A DNA stretch of 64,000 nucleotides from Crocodylus rhombifer (taxonomy: Eukaryota > Chordata > Crocodylia > Crocodylidae): contig JAVSML010000979.1 of assembly GCA_038503035.1 (NCBI GenBank), positions 62,001 through 126,000 of the forward strand. Reading direction: 5' to 3'. A model generated the notes under the pieces. It was not told the origin of the DNA. It saw nothing but the letters and a program-made list of their open reading frames with translations, and did not search any database. Positions within the stretch are counted from its first letter, which is position 1, and every line of letters begins with the position of its first letter. Of this stretch, positions 20,132-30,735 are shown one piece after another. Position numbers and translations under genes: made by a program.

Positions 20132-22214
20132 AAGACAGGCAGAAGCCAGTGCTTTTGTGTATGATGGCTCTGTAAGGACTTATAAGATGAGGTTTTTGGG
20201 GGAGGGGTTTACATTAATGTATGACTTTCAGCTTGTTATATATAAGACGTAAGGTACAGACGCCTATTAAATATCCTTTCAAGCTATAGCTGATTATAAC
20301 TGACAGACACTATCTCAAACTGGGAATGGCAAAAGGTATATGTCCAGGCCACTAGTTGCATTTGCCAGATATGCATTCACACTATGATTTATAATTCCAG
20401 CTGCCTACATGTATCTGCACAAATCTTGATGCTTGTTCTGCATTTCCCATTGTTTTCAAGTTGCCACTGTTTTTTAAGCAAATGTAAATCCTCCTCTGGT
20501 TAATTCATTCAGCATGATTTGGTAAGATCCTCCTATTTTCCATCTCATTTGAACTAAGGAGTGCACTGGATGGGTGAGAGACAAAAATCAATTTATGAAT
20601 CTTGCATATCCTCCTACTCTTCTGTCCAAATGACCTGCAAATTGCACTAGTGTAGAATTCCATCCAGAAGAGACTTTGATTGTCAATGCTAACTGCAAGA
20701 TCTTTCAAGTACTCCTTAAGTAAAACAATTTCTTAAATTTGGTTTTGATAGTAAAGGATTCTAATGTAACCATTTAAGAAAATCTCCATTTTCTTAGACT
20801 GCTCTATGAAGTCTAACATGTTCAGAATCTTAGCAAATAATATTGATCTTACTTGCCTTTTATGTGTACCATGACCTCCAGAGTAGTTTAGATTTTATGA
20901 GATCAGCAGACCTTAAATGTTCCCCATCCTTTAGCATTTTATTACACCAGGCCTGTTTCTCTGGACTTTCTTCAATTGCTACTGAACCTATTCATTGTTC
21001 ATTGAACAGTAAAGAAATAATCTTATTCTGCTGTAATGTGTCTAAGTGCTGCCTTAGTGATTGCAGAGTTGATATTCCTGGCTGAATTGTCAGAGAGATT
21101 GAAATCCCTATGACCAATGCACCAACTTTTAACCAATGCCTCCTAACCCACATTTTGTGATCTGCTTTACTCCATGTATGAGACTTCTGTAACTTTCCTG
21201 TGAATATATACAGTTGTAGTTTTCATTATCTTTCTTTTGTGTGGTTTCTTGGGTTTCTTCCTTATTTATTCTTTCTTGTATAGAATTATAACAAATTAGA
21301 AGTATTAACAAATTTCAATTATTTCAGATACTTTATAAACTCTGAATAATCCATTACTCAGCAGTAGGCCACTGTTTTCAAGTGACGTGCTAGAATGACC
21401 CTCTTCAGATACTATGGGTTCTGATACCAGAAACCAGCCACAGTCACCATCCTGCCTCACCACTGCTGGGTTCCCCTGCTGGCTCAGCTGTAGAAAGCTC
21501 TCCACCACGAATTAGCTGCAGCATGCGTGAAGCCCACTCCTCCCCCAAAACACTGTCAAAGCTCCCTGACACCAAAATGCCACTTTCTAGTTTTTCAATT
21601 TTTTGAAACTGAAGTAAGATTGTAATGCCCAGGCACACATCACACTGAAAGAAACTGGGGTGTGAGGCTATAACAAATGAACAAATTATGGAGTTGCTCC
21701 ATGGTAGGTGTCTTATGTGTCTTTTCCCATACTGTGATAAGTTGATGCTGAATGGGAGCAATTTGTCCCTGTTTATGCAATAAATAAATCCATAAGTAAA
21801 TAAATAAGTGTGTGTTCTCTGGGAGCAAGAGAAACCATGTTCCATCTTTCAATAAGCATGAGTTCTACTATGCTTATGGATGCAACACAGAATCAACAGG
21901 AACATAGACATGGTGTGAATAAACTTCACAGTGGGATAGTTTGCATGGATATCTTGAATAGATGAGACTATGCTCTAAAACTTTGTGAAGCTTTTCTGAA
22001 CACATAATGGGCTGGATTCCTGAATACAAATTATACTAAAACATATAAAATACTGGAAGATGGCTTACATGACAAATGCTCATAGTGAGCACTTGTAGGT
22101 GTCTTGGGGATGGATTAAATTGCTGAAGAGAAGAATCAATATTAAGTGGTTAATAGCCATGCCTAGTTCAGATCTGATTTAGAACCTTCCTCATTTTTCA
22201 TGGAAAGTCAAAAC
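20132..22214. other. Gene-free sequence
   Basis: About 2 kb with no supported gene, RNA or named repeat. The 133-codon minus-strand frame at 21444-21845 has no recognisable domain. Confidence 0.45.
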
Positions 22215-22289
22215 CAGGAGGCTTTATTGTTGGGTCAAAAATTAAACGTTTATTTTGAATGTGGTTTAATTCCATGCTTTCCTTCAAGC

Positions 22290-22803
22290 TGCTGCATTGT
22301 CATGTCCTACAAGGGCTTGTACATGTGTCCACACAGGATTCTGGGAGACCAAGTGGTGAGCTGGGATGTAAATCTCTGTGGATGAGTAAGTCTGGATTGT
22401 CATTGATGTGGACAACCTCTCTGTATGTAGCTTCATTGTGGTGAATGTCTGGAGAAGTGATATTAGCCAGCACGAGTAACCATTGCATTGATATAGATTT
22501 CAGGGTTCCAGTGATAACACACATTGCAGAATTTAACTAGACATCTACACATTTGGTATGAGTGCTAGGAACCTAGACTGGTGCACAATACACAGTCATT
22601 GAGAAGATCAGTGCCATAGCAGAGGTGCAGAGTACTCCCACGGTGGCACCCCAGCTCATTCTGGTGAGTTTTTGCACTACGTTCACCCAACTCTTAATCT
22701 TCATAGCTATTTTTTGAAGATGATTATGAAAAGTTAAGGTGCAGTCGAGTTTCAGACCTAGGTTAGATGGTGCAAGATTAAAGTTAAAACATGTTGGACA
22801 CAT
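22290..22803 (-). pseudogene. Non-LTR retrotransposon reverse-transcriptase C-terminal fragment, not CR1
   Basis: The minus-strand reading from 22803 gives NLGLKLDCTLTFHNHLQKI, then TRMSWGATVGVLCTSAMALI, then YCAPV. After a stop (22570-22572) and a short interval it gives LNSAMCVITGTLKSI, WLLVLANITSPDIHHNEATYR and NNPDL-like DNPDLLIHRDL. This order (LGVTLDRTL..., SWGA...LRTSALAL, EYCAPVW, LN..MR.I.G, WLP.L.NI.PP..RR..A) is the conserved region after the RT palm in a widespread group of jockey/RTE-like animal retroelements, recalled from general familiarity. It is unlike the CR1 tails in this window. About 170 residues are readable, with at least one stop. The upstream RT palm is not visible because a MITE begins at 22796. 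Confidence 0.7.
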
Positions 22804-23051
22804 CTACACAAGATGCTGACTGCTCAGTAGCCAAATAATATTGTGCAGTGATATGCCACAGCATGAACACTGATAATGCACTACTGCACTGTATTATTAG
22901 GCTACTGTGCAGTAGCATTGTTTAAAAGACATTCACCAGTGCTTCTGCATAGTAATTCTGGTTACTATGTGTTTATTTAGTATTTACCTATACAAGTACT
23001 AAATAAATGCACAGTAAACACTGTGCAGTAGCGTCTCATGTAGACATATCC
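22796..23051. repeat. MITE-like element (GGxxxATCTACA ends), 256 bp
   Basis: The left end GGACACATCTACACAAGATG pairs with the right end, which reversed reads GGATATGTCTACATGAGACG. The interior holds several copies of a CACTGCACAGTA-like motif (ACTGTGCAGTAGCA, CACAGTAAACACTGTGCAGT). The same end and interior motifs recur at 24086, 39163, 41655, 42756 and 62304. It overlaps the upstream edge of the RT fragment by a few bases. Confidence 0.7.
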
Positions 23052-23640
23052 GCTATAACCAATTGCATGTTAAGGGTTAATATTGTTTCTTGCCTGCACA
23101 GCACTGACTTACCACTAGAAGACTGATGAGCATAGGGTACCTAGGAGCCTGGATACATGGACCCCAAGCTTGCTCTGGGTTGTGGGGAGAGAGGGCTAGA
23201 AATGGTGCATCGAGGGATGCTGGAGGACTGCGAATTTCTTTATCTCTGTGGAGCAGACTGAAGTTACCCTAATGCAAGCATGGTAGCACAGCCCAGCGTT
23301 AATCCTTGCATGAAGTGGCATAACTTTGAGATGCTTAGAGGGCACTCAGCATTAGTTAACAAGCTTCAGTGTATACTTATATTTTAAGTGCCATTAGCAT
23401 GGTTTAAGTGTAATGTGTAACTTCACCTTCAGAGTGCTGTACTGGGAAGACAGAGACACCTAAATTCAACCCTCCTTTAGTTGAAAGGAAGCCCTGAACC
23501 CAGGACCTCCAGCTTCCCATCTGAGTACCATAATCACTTAAGTATTGGGAGGAAATGATAGGAGGTCTTTCTTCTTTTTATATTGCTGCTACCAGTTTTA
23601 TATAGTCATCCAAAACACACTGGATAGATGATCCTGAAAC
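23052..23640. repeat. Gene-free region with a possible old SINE-like relic (23425-23545)
   Basis: 23425-23545 contains CTGTACTGGGAAGACAGAGA, CCCTGAACCCAGGACCTCC and GAGTACCATAATCACTTAAG. The order (graded intro, 'gaacccaggtctcc', 'taaccact') resembles the pieces at about 46262-46362, 49555-49632 and 57343-57432. It could be an old tRNA-derived SINE family; identification is tentative. Confidence 0.35.
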
Positions 23641-23861
23641 CAAGGATCCTGGTTTTCTGATTAAAAAAACACCCTGATTTCCAGTTTAAAAAAATAACCC
23701 CAAATCTAGATTTTGCCATGATTAAAATGAAACCACACAATAGATATATAGATATATAGTGGGGTTTCATTTTAACTATGGCAAAATGTGGCTTTTGGGT
23801 TACATTTTTTAATCCAAAAATGGGGGATTTTTTTTTTAATCAGAGAAAGCCAGAATCCCTG
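23641..23861. repeat. Long-arm foldback element, complete (copy H3)
   Basis: Two arms of about 95-100 bp. The left runs from CAAGGATCCTGGTTTTCTGA to ATGATTAAAATGAAAC; the right runs from GTTTCATTTTAACTATGGCA to GAAAGCCAGAATCCCTG. The loop is a short AT repeat (ATAGATATATAGATATATAG). No coding capacity. No clear target duplication is visible. Confidence 0.8.
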
Positions 23862-24085
23862 ATAATCAGGCATTAAAAATTTGTGGATTCTTAAGAGAAA
23901 ACATAGCGTGTAGACATAGAAAAAATGTAACTATTTATAATTTAGTGAAAGAGATCAGTTTATGGTTCACACAATTAACCCGTGCTCCCAGGTTCTTCTC
24001 TTACTCAGTTGTCACCAGTCTAAACAACTGCATTTTATAGTCAAAGTCCTTGTTGGAAGCTAAATTCATGGTTTTATTTAATATT

Positions 24086-24172
24086 GGGCATGTCTACATG
24101 AGATGATATATCAACAAGTACTAAATGATTGCACAGTAACAATTGTGTAGTCTGGTGCACGTGTAGATGCAC
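24086..24172. repeat. Short MITE-like element
   Basis: Starts GGGCATGTCTACATGAGATG and ends GGTGCACGTGTAGATGCAC, an inverted pair of the same family as 22796-23051. TGCACAGTAAC occurs in the interior. Confidence 0.6.
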
Positions 24173-24276
24173 TCACTGTTAGACGTCATACTATTTCTAA
24201 TACTCTAATCCACAAGATTATCTAAATCTTCCAATTGTCTTCTTACTAATTTAGCATAATCTGCAGATTTGTTAAG

Positions 24277-24652
24277 GACATGCCTGTACCAAGGTCCATA
24301 GGCAACTGGTAGGGGAGACATGGGGGGGCATGTGCTCCCCCAACAGGGCCATCCCCACCGCCAACACCACTGGTGTCATCTGTGGGTGCTTGCCAGCCCC
24401 GTCCCCACTGCCAATGCTGCTGGTGGTGTCTGTGGGTGCTCACCAGCCCTGTCCCTGCTGCCACCAGCGGCTTCTGTGGCTGCCTCTCCGTACTTAGGAG
24501 GTACCAGTCACCCATGCCAAGGTCACTAATGAGTATCTATCTATCTATCAATCTATCTATCTATCTATTATATATGGTGAAACATTATATAGAATAGAAT
24601 AGAAATTAGTCATGAATATATATTAGTGACCTTGGTACCAGACATGCCCTTA
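24277..24652. repeat. Foldback element with GC-rich and tetranucleotide interior
   Basis: The ends GGACATGCCTGTACCAAGGTC and, inverted, GGGCATGTCTGGTACCAAGGTC form a 21-22 bp terminal inverted repeat. A second inverted pair (CCAAGGTCACTAATGAG near 24519 and TATTAGTGACCTTGG near 24622) brackets a (TCTA)n tract. Between left end and second pair lies a GC-rich segment (about 24345-24480) with roughly two copies of a CTGGTG..TCTGTGGGTGCT..CCAGCCC unit. Confidence 0.65.
24534..24569 (+). repeat. (TCTA)n microsatellite
   Basis: About nine tetranucleotide units with one interruption (TCAA), located in the central loop of the foldback element. Confidence 0.9.
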
Positions 24653-25260
24653 TTCATTTATCTTTTTAATGATAGAGGACTGGGTAGGTCATAGGTGGGC
24701 AATTATTTGGTCTGGCAGGTCACTTAATGAGTTTTGGTAACCTATTGAGGATCACACATTTCTGCTTCTCGCTCTCTCTCTCTCCATCTCTCCATCTCTC
24801 TGTCCCTGCCTCCTGGGGTTGTGACCATCATGGAAGGCTGAACCCACTAGAAGCTGTAGCACATGCTGTCTCCTGTCCACTCTATCCCCCTCCATTTAGA
24901 GAGTCCCGATCCAGAAGCTGCCAACTACATTTGAGCAGCTGCGGATGCAACCAGCAGCTTCCAGGTTTGGACTCAAGGGGAGGGAGCATGTTACAGCCGC
25001 AGAAAGGTTTATAATTCTTCTTCTATGCTAGTGACAGCCATAGCCCAGGAGGGAGAGAGAGCACTCAGCATGCTGAAAGCAGCCCCAGGCACCCGGAACT
25101 ATGTGGCTACTGACCCAGCACTACCACCCGTGCATGGGCTGGATCCATTCACTTGGTGGGTGCCTACCCACAGGCCAAAACCACTCAGCTGGTGGGCTGG
25201 ATCCAGCCCATGGGTTGCAGTAGGTCCTAAGACTAGTTCCTGAGGAACACCACAGGTAAA
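24653..25260. repeat. GC-rich dispersed repeat with internal palindrome
   Basis: Starts near TAGGTGGGCAATTATTTGG, a phrase common at the end of vertebrate hAT-like non-autonomous elements, and ends near GGGTTGCAGTAGGTCC. A perfect 14-bp inverted pair (CATGGGCTGGATCC at 25133-25146, GGATCCAGCCCATG at 25199-25212) lies near the right side. The plus-strand frames here are not recognisable proteins. Class assignment is tentative. Confidence 0.4.
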
Positions 25261-26365
25261 TCACTTTCTAGTCAGATAACCTGCTGTAATTTGCTTTTCA
25301 GAGAAATTCTTACCCATCTCATAATTGTAATATTGATCCACATCTCACCAGTTAGGCCAACAATTTACCATGATGCACAGTAGGAAGAACATCATTTAGA
25401 TCTAGATAAGTTTATTGCATTGTCTTTATCTAAGAAGTCAGCTCTCGCCATAGACTAAATTAGTCTGATTTTTCCCAGGTATTGTTGTATTCTGTCCCAT
25501 TTTCTGTTTATTCCATAATCTTGATTGTTCTTTCCTTCCCTTTTCTAATTTAATTACTATAGAAGTCTATTTTTCTTGGGTTGAAACTGTTATCCATATA
25601 CAAAAAAATGGGTACATGCTGAAAATTATATATATTTATTGAAGAGTAGATACTTGACACAGTTTTGGGTATTGAAAGCTTATGTTTCACCATATATGTC
25701 TAATCACTTCAATGCTGATGTCCAGTCAATGTCAATGGTGATTTGGCTTTTTAAGGTATGATCATTTGCTTATGGGTAACATGAATTAATCCTTACACCC
25801 TGATCCAGAAGCAGATTCTGTTTGTATACAGTTTTTTTTTAACTATTATCACAAACAAAATGTCAGTTTTATACATTTTATTTAGGGTCAGATTTATCAA
25901 ATACAAACTTAAAATAGAAACATATAAAGGGTCTGTATAATAGTAATTATAATCCTGCAAATCTTGATTTGTTAGCTTTGTACTACAGGGCATGTACAGA
26001 ACACACAGAATACTGACAGTTTTCATGTTACATAACTCCAATGTCTATTCCTATTATGAATTGAATCTAAGGGGGGGAATTTAAGCATGTGAAACAAGTT
26101 TCTTTGTCTTTTCCCAGGGCAGTTCTGTACATATTCTGGGTAACATGAGACTTTTTCCAGACATCTTGCATGTTTTTACTGTCTTCCTGTAATTACTCAA
26201 ATGTGTTTGCTATTCCCTTATTGTTCAACAGTATTTATATGAAACACGATGAATGTCAGAAAGATTCTTGAGTCAGTAGAAAATGCTTTCACTGTACATG
26301 ATGATAGAAATGCAGTTGTGAGGTCTGAAACATGCATATCTTCAGGGATCATTCTAATATAGATA
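25261..26365. other. Gene-free AT-rich sequence
   Basis: About 1.1 kb with no coding signal or named repeat. Confidence 0.45.
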
Positions 26366-26737
26366 CAGTAAAAGCTTCACTATCTGGCACCTTACAAGCT
26401 GGCATGCTCTATTAACTGGCATGCCAGCTTTTAAGGGAAAAGTGAAACCAGAAGTGCCCACCGTGGCATTTCTGGTTTCACTGAGGCCCCATGGCCAGGG
26501 AAAAAGCAGTCTGTGCTGCCAACCCCCACAGCCTGGGGCATAGCAGCTTGCTTGGGGCCCCGGACCCTGTCCTTCAGGGCCCATGGGGCCTGTGGGAGGG
26601 GCAGCGATGTGGCCGGAGGGGTGATGACAGCCTGGATGTGGCAGGAGAGGCGGCAGCCTGAACAGGCAAAGTTAAACAGCATATTTTGTTATCCAGCCCT
26701 CCCATTCCTCATGGGTGCTGGGTAAGAAAGATTTTTT
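26366..26737. mobile_element. Non-autonomous pogo/Tigger-like DNA element
   Basis: The left terminus is TA followed by CAGTAAAAGCTTCACTATC and TGGCACC, in the style of pogo/Tigger inverted repeats. The right side has TTGTTATCCAGCCC and GGGTGCTGGGTAAGAAAG, a mutated inverted counterpart. A strong hairpin (AGTGAAACCAGAAGTGCC from 26441 with its complement ending at 26482) lies inside. There is no transposase; the 76- and 83-codon minus-strand frames are unrelated. The right end runs into a CR1 tail. Confidence 0.5.
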
Positions 26738-26738
26738 T

Positions 26739-27010
26739 CATAGATTTCATATTTCATAAATTTCATAGTTATTAGAGATGGAAAGAACCTCAGAAGATCA
26801 TCGAGTCCAATCCCCCAGGGGCAGGAAGTCAGCTGGGGTCACAGGATCCCAGCAAGATAAATGTCCAATTGACTCTTAAAGGAATCCAGAGTAGGTGGTT
26901 GCACCACCTCTGGCAGCAGCCTGTTCCAGGTCTTGGGGGCTTGGACTGTAAAGTTCTTTTTTATGTCCAGCCTGAAATGGTCTTGGAGAAGTTTGTGACT
27001 GTTTGAACAG
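26739..27010 (-). mobile_element. CR1 3'-end fragment (copy D)
   Basis: Minus-strand CR1 tail. The 8-mer-like terminus (CATAGATTTCATATTTCATA) lies at 26739 and the C-terminal ORF2 codons follow toward 27010 (HKLLQDHFRLDIKKNF; PKTWNRLLPEVVQPPTLDSF). It is the same subfamily style as copies B, G and H. One frame of about 55 codons is still readable. Confidence 0.88.
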
Positions 27011-27194
27011 GAGTTCCCCATTTACTGTAATATTAATATTTTACAGTTTCAGAGACCCTCTTCCATAGTCTAAATGTACCCTTAAGCAATCTTAGTGAAT
27101 GTGATGACTCCTCCTTAAGGAAGGAATTTCCCTTGCTTTAGGGTAAATGGGTACTAAGTCCTTTTATGATTAAGGTAGTAAGGTTACAGTGCTG

Positions 27195-27685
27195 GGGCAT
27201 ATCCAGATGAGCATGGTTGTGTGGTATGTGGTGCTGCAAACATGTTTAATGCAGCACATACTGCACAATCTAGTGTTCTCCATGCTGCAAGGGCACACTG
27301 GCTGAGCATGCACTGCTCCAGATTTTTTCCTGCTTTTTTCATATCCAGGAGTAAAAAAAAAACCCACAAAAAAAGAAACAACAGAGCAACGTATGCTTGG
27401 CCAGCATGTACTGCTGGAAAGGGGAGCCAGACTGGCCAGAGCTCAGCTCTACTGCTAGCTAGGCTCCACTTGACCGAACTACCAAGGACCCCAAGACCCC
27501 AGGTAAGGCTTCTGGGGTCAGCATAGTGCTGACCCGGGTTTCTCCTACCCCACCCGGGGCAACTTGCCATGTGCCAAAGTGCACGTGGCACAGGCGTTCC
27601 CTGGGGACAAGTAGTGGCGGTGCCAGGTGCACTGCCACTACTTGTCCAAGGTGAACCAAACATCCATGCACGTCTGGACGTGCCC
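27195..27685. repeat. Foldback / MITE-like element, GC-rich (491 bp)
   Basis: The left end GGGCATATCCAGATGAGCATG pairs with the right end, which reversed reads GGGCACGTCCAGACGTGCATG. An internal hairpin has a perfect 14-bp stem (GGACAAGTAGTGGC at 27605-27618, GCCACTACTTGTCC at 27634-27647). The interior repeats GCAGCACATACTGCAC-like motifs. Overlapping frames on both strands follow from GC content. Confidence 0.65.
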
Positions 27686-28539
27686 TTGTTGTACAAGAGG
27701 CAAGGCTTCTTGCGATATCCTTCACTGGATCAACAGTAGAGTTAGGAATAAGACTGCATGCATACATAAATGTAATGTGGCATAAGTGAGAAGAGAACTA
27801 AGCCTTCCACTTTGTTCATTTTAATTAAATATTTTGATAAGTAGTAATAGTGTAAATGTTTTAATAAATTACTTAGTGGACATGTTTGGGTTTATTTTGG
27901 GGTATTTCTCCCAGCTATTAAAATTTTTGACTTAAGAATTCCAGTTGGATTGTATCGAGTGACTCGCAGTTCAACTTTGTAAATAGTTATGAATATTTAT
28001 CTAAGTGAATGTGTCTTTGGTTAGTGTAGAGTTCGGAGACCTGAGAATTGAGACTGTAAGTACAGTGCTGATGGATGAAGTAATATCTCTTTTATGCTTT
28101 TTATCATAACACATTTTCTGATTTCCTTGTATCTGTGTTCTAAACATAGTACATATGCCATATTTTAACAGACAATAATTTTTAAATACAGTTATCTTTT
28201 TTATACTGATGCTACTGCTAGAAATCCTGTAATACGATCTCAGGAAAGGGAAAAAACTCAAATCCTTCCAATATCTTAAAGCAATGCACAAATTCCCACA
28301 GTGTATTGCATATAAAATTCTAAATCCTTGAAAATATCAGTTGGCAACAAAGGTTTACAGACTGTAGGTTGAAGGATGTGCCATTCCCTCTTCCTACTAT
28401 CCTCACTTGCCTTTTTGACTTTGTGGGATGATAATGGGTCCATTCAGGACACCCCATTACCTCTCCACCCCTGCCAAGATTCATTCAACTTTGTGATCTT
28501 GTTAACGCTTTAATTTGGCAAAGCCAAATTGTTCCACCT
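27686..28539. other. Gene-free AT-rich sequence
   Basis: No supported feature. Confidence 0.45.
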
Positions 28540-28978
28540 GTAAAAATGGTGAGAGGGCTGGGGGACATGACTTATGAGGAGAGACTGGGGGAACTGGGCT
28601 TATTTAGTCTAGAGAACAGGAGACTGAGAAGAGACTTAATAGCAGTCTTCAACTACCTGAAATGGGGTTCAAAAGAGGATGTAGCTAGACTATTTTTAGT
28701 GCCAGCAGGTGACACAACAAGGAACAAGGGTCTCAAGTTACAGCAAGGGAAGTTTGGTTAGATATTAGGAAGAATTTTCTCACTAGGAGAGTATTAAAAC
28801 ACTGGAACAGATTATTCAGAGAGGTTGTAGAATCTCCATCCTTGGAGGTTTTCAAAACCCAGCTAGACAAAGGTTTGTCTGGGATGATCTAACTGAGGCT
28901 GGTCCTGCTTTGAGCAGGGGGTTGGACTAGATGACCTCTCCAGATCTTTTCAAACCCTAACTTTCTTTGATTCTATAA
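28540..28978 (+). mobile_element. CR1 3'-end fragment (copy E), second subfamily
   Basis: Plus-strand tail with ORF2 C-terminus (MVRGLGDMTYEERLGELGLF, then SLENRRLRRDL). The 3' UTR reads GAGCAGGGGGTTGGACTAGATGACC and ends TTTGATTCTATAAA. The wording differs from copies A and B and matches copies K and M, so at least two CR1 subfamilies contributed to the window. Confidence 0.9.
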
Positions 28979-29059
28979 AACAAGCATTGACTAATAGGTT
29001 GTTGTATATTGCTCTCCAAAAACTGAAAGTGCTCATTGCTTGTGAGGTTTCCTCAAACA

Positions 29060-29880
29060 ATTTTATAAACTTTATTTAAAGGGCCATTGTAAGGCTTTTG
29101 ATACAGTGCCATGTGATATGGAAAAATGTGGGCCAGAAAGAATTCCTGGGCGGTGGATGTATAATTGGCTAAATAACTGCAAATAAAGAGTAGCTATGAA
29201 TGGATCAGTATCAGAATGGCAGGAGATTTCAAGTGACAACCCACAGTCATCTGTCCTGGGTACAGTGCTGTTAGTATTTTTATTTTATTGCTTACATCCC
29301 TTGCCAGGTGACTGAAAACTGGGAAGGGTTGTAAGCACTTTGGAGGATAGGTTTTGAGTTCAAATAAATCTTACTAGGAAATGGGTAGTTAGCTGTGTTA
29401 GTCTGAAGCCAAATTAACTAATTCTGAGGCATGACAATGTGTCTGATGAAGCTGTGGCTTATGAAAGTTTATGCCTCTCTGAATTAGTTTACAAGGTGCC
29501 ATTCTGTCTACCTTCTGTCAAATCCAAATAGATTAGAGAACTGGGCACTAGACAACAATGAAATTCAGCAAAGACAAATATAAAGTCTTACACCTAAGGA
29601 AGAAAAAACAAATAGACAAACAGAATGGATGATAGCTCTCTGAGCCATGATGTTCCTTAGAAAAATCTGGGGGTTTGGTGCATCAACAATTCAACACCAG
29701 CCAGCAATGTTATAAAGTACCAAAAAAGTACCAACTTTAGTTTCCAGGAAAAGGCTGAATAGGCATTTGTCTGAAATAAATTAGGAATACTGTGTGCTAC
29801 ATTTATGCAAAGTATTAAACTAGATGATCTCTAAGGTTCCTTCCAACTTGGAATATTATGACACTTAAGAAATTTTGAAG
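29060..29880 (+). pseudogene. Ancient CR1-like RT relic, interrupted by another repeat (copy F)
   Basis: Fragments in order: KAFDTVP (RT motif A, about 29090), SSVLGTVLL (motif B, about 29250), a gap, ATGAAATTCAGCAAAGACAA giving MKFSKDKYKVLHL (about 29560-29600), and a 3' end AACTAGATGATCTCTAAGG near 29820. Very diverged. The interval 29290-29525, which should hold the FADD motif, is replaced by an unrelated repeat. Confidence 0.7.
29375..29525 (+). repeat. Dispersed repeat inserted in the CR1 relic, with CTGATGA...GAAA motif
   Basis: Contains GGTAGTTAGCTGTGTTAGTC, CTGATGAAGCTGTGGCTTAT, GAAAGTTTATGCCTC and TAGTTTACAAGGTGCCA. The CTGATGA (29443-29449), a short inverted pair AGC/GCT, and GAAA (29463-29466) follow the order of a hammerhead-ribozyme core. 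I recognise the general repeat type from amniote genomes but cannot name the family. Confidence 0.5.
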
Positions 29881-30591
29881 CCTGAAATACTAGGATTTTT
29901 TTTCCATATACTGAATAAATCTACTTGGTAAGACACTTTTCACCTTTCTGGATAACTGTTTCCTGGTATTCAGTCTAAATCAACCAAAAAAAATTTCTGA
30001 AATTTTGCTTATTTTCCTCACTTGACAGTCCAGGTTTTCTCTTCCATGATGTTATCCTTAGACAAAGACTTTCTTGTCTGCAGTCTAACTCATGAGTGGT
30101 CTTCTCTCAAGAACTGGAGGATTATTAGAAATCTGGCAGTCTCTCAATTCCTGCCAGAGGCCTCTAAAGAAAACCTTAACATTTAGAAGGATCTTTTATT
30201 TCTCCTACACTCTAACACATTTTTAACAAAGACGCTAATCAGTACATTTAATCAGCACCTGTTTGGGTTTATATCTCTGTAGGAATGGGTAATTTTTATA
30301 AGGTTTATGCTGCTTAAAACTAAAAATAATTGACTGATTGTAAATGAGTGGTGAAAGTGAAAGCATGACCCTGTAACTATAGAGCAACTACAGTCACTAG
30401 ACACATGCCAGTCATTACACCATTTTGGCTTACCTGCATTTGAGGGTCTGGACATTTATAGTAAAAATATGTTTTTAGAAATATATAGAAGAAAAGAAAT
30501 GAGCCAATTTAGCTGCTTTTTAGGAAGGACTTTATAAAGCTCAATAGCAGTTATATCAAAAGATCACCACTGCAAAGAGTCAGAGAAAAGA
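29881..30591. other. Gene-free AT-rich sequence
   Basis: No supported feature. Confidence 0.45.
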
Positions 30592-30735
30592 AAATTTATT
30601 CCCATTTTATGAGTGTGGAGAACTGAGAACCTAAATAATCTGCTATGGTCACATAGGAAATCTATGCCAGAGCTGGGAATCAAATCCAGATTTCCTGATT
30701 GTTGCTTAGATACAAGTCTCCCTAAGTTAGAGCTA
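30592..30735 (+). repeat. MIR-like SINE remnant
   Basis: Reads in order: CCCATTTTATGAGTGTGGAG, AACTGAGAACCTAAATAATC, GGTCACATAGGAAATCTATG, CCAGAGCTGGGAATCAAATC, CAGATTTCCTGATTG. This follows the MIR core (cccattttacagatgagg, aactgaggc, ggtcacacagc, gagccgggattcgaac, ccaggtctgcctgac) module by module. MIR is known across amniotes, so the presence of a diverged copy is reasonable. Confidence 0.7.

Noticed and set aside
27184..27767. 170-codon and 102-codon minus-strand frames
   Set aside because: Contained in a GC-rich foldback element; no known domain; opposite strand also open.
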